Shown here: piece by piece, positions 4,090 through 6,207 of the stretch
Layout: the number at the start of each line of letters is the position of its first letter
How positions within the stretch are numbered: position 1 is the stretch's first letter
Source of the DNA: Lachnospiraceae bacterium
Lineage (GTDB): Bacteria; Bacillota; Clostridia; Lachnospirales; Lachnospiraceae
Assembly (NCBI GenBank): GCA_021200345.1
Contig: JAJQGR010000286.1
Span: 1-6,207 of the forward strand
Length of the DNA stretch: 6,207 nucleotides
Reading direction: 5' to 3'
The notes under the pieces: generated by a model
Told to the model about the DNA's origin: nothing
The model's database searches: none
What the model saw: only the letters and a program-made list of their open reading frames with translations
Position numbers and translations under genes: made by a program

Positions 4090-6207
4090 ATGAAATCGGT
4101 ATTTATTTCCAGTACATTTAAGGATATGCAGGCGGAGCGTGATTACCTGCATGAGAAAATCTTTCCGCGGCTTCGGCGTGTGATCGGCGAGTATGGGGAG
4201 GACATCCAGGAGTTGGATCTGCGCTGGGGCGTGGACACTATGGAGATGTCTGAGGAAGAGAGCGGCCATCAGGTGCTGCGCGTCTGCATCGACGCGATCG
4301 ACCGCTGTAGGCCGTTTATCGTTGTACTGCTCGGGGAGCGCTACGGATGGATCCCGGAGACATCGCTGGTGGAATCGCTGCATGATGAGCGGGTGGATCG
4401 CTGGTATGAGAGGGAGATGAGTATCACAAATCTCGAAATCCGGTACGGTGCTTTGAACGAGGATGAGACATTACGCAGATGTGTGTTTTGCTTTCGAAGT
4501 CCGGATGTGATCAGCCGGATCGATGAGACGCATCGTCCTCTTTATGATGCGGAGAGCCCGGTGCACAGGGGAAAGCTGGATGCGCTGAAGGACCAGATCC
4601 GGGCGAAAAAGGACGCTGCGATCCTGGAGTACGACGCCGGGTGGGACGAAACGCTTGGCTGTATCACCGGGCTGGAAGAGTTCGGTGAAGCTCTGTATGA
4701 GACACTTTCCTCCATGATCCGGGAGGAGTTCGCCGGGCAGACTGCGCGGACTCCGATGGAGCAGATGAAGCGCAATATGGCGCGGATGAAGGAACAGTAT
4801 CTGTCTACCTATGTGCCCAGACAGCAGGAGGAAGCGGTGCTTTTGACCAGATTGGGTACATACCACAGGCATTTCATAGGTAGCAGGCTAAAATCGGTAG
4901 AAAACTCGCTTTTTGTATATTCGAGGATATATCTTCTCGGCGAAGCCGGAAGCGGAAAGAGCGCTCTTATGGCCGCTATGGCTCGACATCTGGAGGAAGC
5001 CGGACGTGACACGGTCCTGTATTTTGCGGGCGGACAGGGATGCCGGACAGTCAGCACGCTGAAAGACTTTATGATCTTTCGTCTTGAGGAGATTCTGAAT
5101 ATTCCGCATGAGACGGATTATGCAAGCAGGGACAGCCGTCTGAGTGCTTTGTCGGCAAAAGCGGCGGATCGGGATATTTATTGTCTGATTGATGGGCTGG
5201 ATCAGCTGTATCCGGATTACGACAGAATGTTTTTTGACATTCTTGGGCTCTGCCCGAACCTGTGTTATCTTATGTCGGCCCTGCCGGATTTTCCTGTTCT
5301 GAAAGTGACGGACCGGTTCCCCGATTATTATATGGTTACGGAAGATGAGGAAAGCCGGAAGTCCAGAATTCTAGAAGAACTTACAATACCGATGCGTACT
5401 CTGGGAGGAATGCAGCGGCGGGAAATCATACAGAAAACCTCCGCAAAACGTGGAAAAAAATTAAGTCAGGGTATTGTAGAACTGATTTTGCAGAAAACAG
5501 GCACAGATAATCCGCTGTATCTTACTATGCTTCTGCAGCGCCTTTTTATGATGGATCAGCAGGAATTTGAAGCCGCGGAGGCCCTGTCGCCGGGGATGGA
5601 GGGGTTGTATCAGTACATGGAAAGTCTTCTGAATGAGATGCCGGATGCCCCGGAAGATATGGCCGTTTATCTGCTGGACACAACAGGGAAACGTTTTGCT
5701 TCCGACTCGTTTCGAACGACTCTGATGCTGCTTGCCGTATCTGATTATGGCCTGACAGAGCGGGATCTGGAAGGGCTGTTTGAAACAGCGAAGATTCCTT
5801 TCTCATTGATACAGTTTCAACAGATCGTTTCTTATCTTTATGACGCTTTCACGGTCAGTGAGAACGGCAAATGGATGTTTGGGCATCGCCTGTTTCAGGA
5901 AGCGGTGTTACAGCGGATGACTGAGGAGGATACGGCATTTGTCAGTGAGATGCTCCTGGCTCGAAGTGAACAGGATGATCACTTCTTTGAGACGGAAGGC
6001 TATGTCTATGTGCTTAAGGCAAAACACTCTGCGGGAACCCGGGTGATCGCAAAAGCGAAGGAATGGACGACATTTCAGGAGGTCAGGGATCTTATCGGAA
6101 AACTTGTTGCGGAGGATGCCGGATATTCCCGTTATTTTAAGGAGATAACAGATCAGGCGCAGCCGGACATGGCGGCTGAGTTCTGGCTGGGTTTCAATTA
6201 TTATGAT
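4090..6207 (+). CDS. DUF4062-STAND NTPase (NACHT-like), 3' end outside window
   Basis: The frame is open from the ATG to the right edge, 706 codons with no stop, so the protein is larger. Residues 1-125 form a DUF4062 domain: VFISSTFKDM at 4-13 then AER at 15-17, DLRWGV at 43-48, VVLLGERYGW at 78-87, and SITNLEIRYGAL at 111-122. This is the layout seen at the N-terminus of animal TEP1, NPHP3 and NWD-type proteins. A linker (218-277) leads to the NTPase: Walker A GEAGSGKS at 284-291, and Walker B YCLIDGLDQL at 364-373 with D368 and D371, the hhhhDGLD pattern of STAND/NACHT proteins. A winged-helix-like region follows (about 543-612), with GLTERDLEGLF and FGHRLFQEA. From about 615 it becomes helical and may begin a TPR-like or other repeat sensor. 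STAND proteins are ATP-driven oligomerising switches. By architecture (effector-like N-terminus, NTPase, C-terminal sensor) a conflict or antiphage role is plausible but unproven. Both Walker motifs are intact. Confidence 0.93.
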   Translation, partial: MKSVFISSTFKDMQAERDYLHEKIFPRLRRVIGEYGEDIQELDLRWGVDTMEMSEEESGHQVLRVCIDAIDRCRPFIVVLLGERYGWIPETSLVESLHDERVDRWYEREMSITNLEIRYGALNEDETLRRCVFCFRSPDVISRIDETHRPLYDAESPVHRGKLDALKDQIRAKKDAAILEYDAGWDETLGCITGLEEFGEALYETLSSMIREEFAGQTARTPMEQMKRNMARMKEQYLSTYVPRQQEEAVLLTRLGTYHRHFIGSRLKSVENSLFVYSRIYLLGEAGSGKSALMAAMARHLEEAGRDTVLYFAGGQGCRTVSTLKDFMIFRLEEILNIPHETDYASRDSRLSALSAKAADRDIYCLIDGLDQLYPDYDRMFFDILGLCPNLCYLMSALPDFPVLKVTDRFPDYYMVTEDEESRKSRILEELTIPMRTLGGMQRREIIQKTSAKRGKKLSQGIVELILQKTGTDNPLYLTMLLQRLFMMDQQEFEAAEALSPGMEGLYQYMESLLNEMPDAPEDMAVYLLDTTGKRFASDSFRTTLMLLAVSDYGLTERDLEGLFETAKIPFSLIQFQQIVSYLYDAFTVSENGKWMFGHRLFQEAVLQRMTEEDTAFVSEMLLARSEQDDHFFETEGYVYVLKAKHSAGTRVIAKAKEWTTFQEVRDLIGKLVAEDAGYSRYFKEITDQAQPDMAAEFWLGFNYYD

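Noticed and set aside
4471..4872. Minus-strand open frame of 133 codons (and neighbours at 4072-4383 and 4809-5109)
   Set aside because: They are antisense to the DUF4062-STAND gene, whose plus-strand translation shows conserved motifs throughout. The minus-strand products are arginine, serine and proline-rich shadow translations.

Overview
The window looks like chromosomal DNA from a Gram-positive gut-type anaerobe of the Clostridia (Lachnospiraceae-like). This is an inference from the ExoA-type AP endonuclease, the PucR-family regulator, strong AGGAGG-like ribosome binding sites and TATAAT-type promoters with AT-rich spacers. No rRNA, tRNA, CRISPR array or intact transposase gene is visible.

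Layout. (1) 1-462: the 3' end of an exodeoxyribonuclease III / AP endonuclease gene, a housekeeping repair gene that runs in from the left edge. (2) 464-1654, minus strand: a complete PucR-family regulator, tail-to-tail with the repair gene and only one base between the stop codons. (3) 1655-1855: a divergent control region with two back-to-back promoters, a repeated GTGCT/AGCAC operator-like motif over the pucR start site, and a perfect 9-bp hairpin in the other leader. (4) 1856-2020: an unrecognised 54-residue protein with an excellent ribosome binding site, divergent from the regulator. (5) 2021-2252: a long hairpin, then a module of about 111 bp bounded by inverted repeats and containing a 12-bp direct repeat on either side of a complete promoter. 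It stops two bases before the next start codon. (6) 2253-3506: an AAA_14/DUF4143-type ATPase. (7) 3558-3959: an unrecognised 133-residue protein. (8) 4090 to the right edge: at least 706 residues of a STAND-type NTPase with an N-terminal DUF4062 domain, an NTPase core and a winged-helix-like region. It is cut by the window end.

Interpretation. The left third is core genome (repair gene and regulator). From about 2020 rightward the content looks accessory: a repeat-bounded promoter module, an orphan ATPase, an orphan small gene and a large DUF4062-STAND protein. The STAND protein is the most interesting gene. STAND NTPases are signal-triggered oligomerising switches, and bacterial versions with an N-terminal effector domain include antiphage sensors (Avs and bNACHT proteins). 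Here the N-terminal domain belongs to the family seen in animal TEP1, NPHP3 and NWD-type proteins. A defence role is inferred and not shown by the sequence. The ATPase, the 133-residue gene and the STAND gene share one strand, with gaps of 51 and 130 bases, so they may form a unit, but nothing in the sequence proves that they work together.
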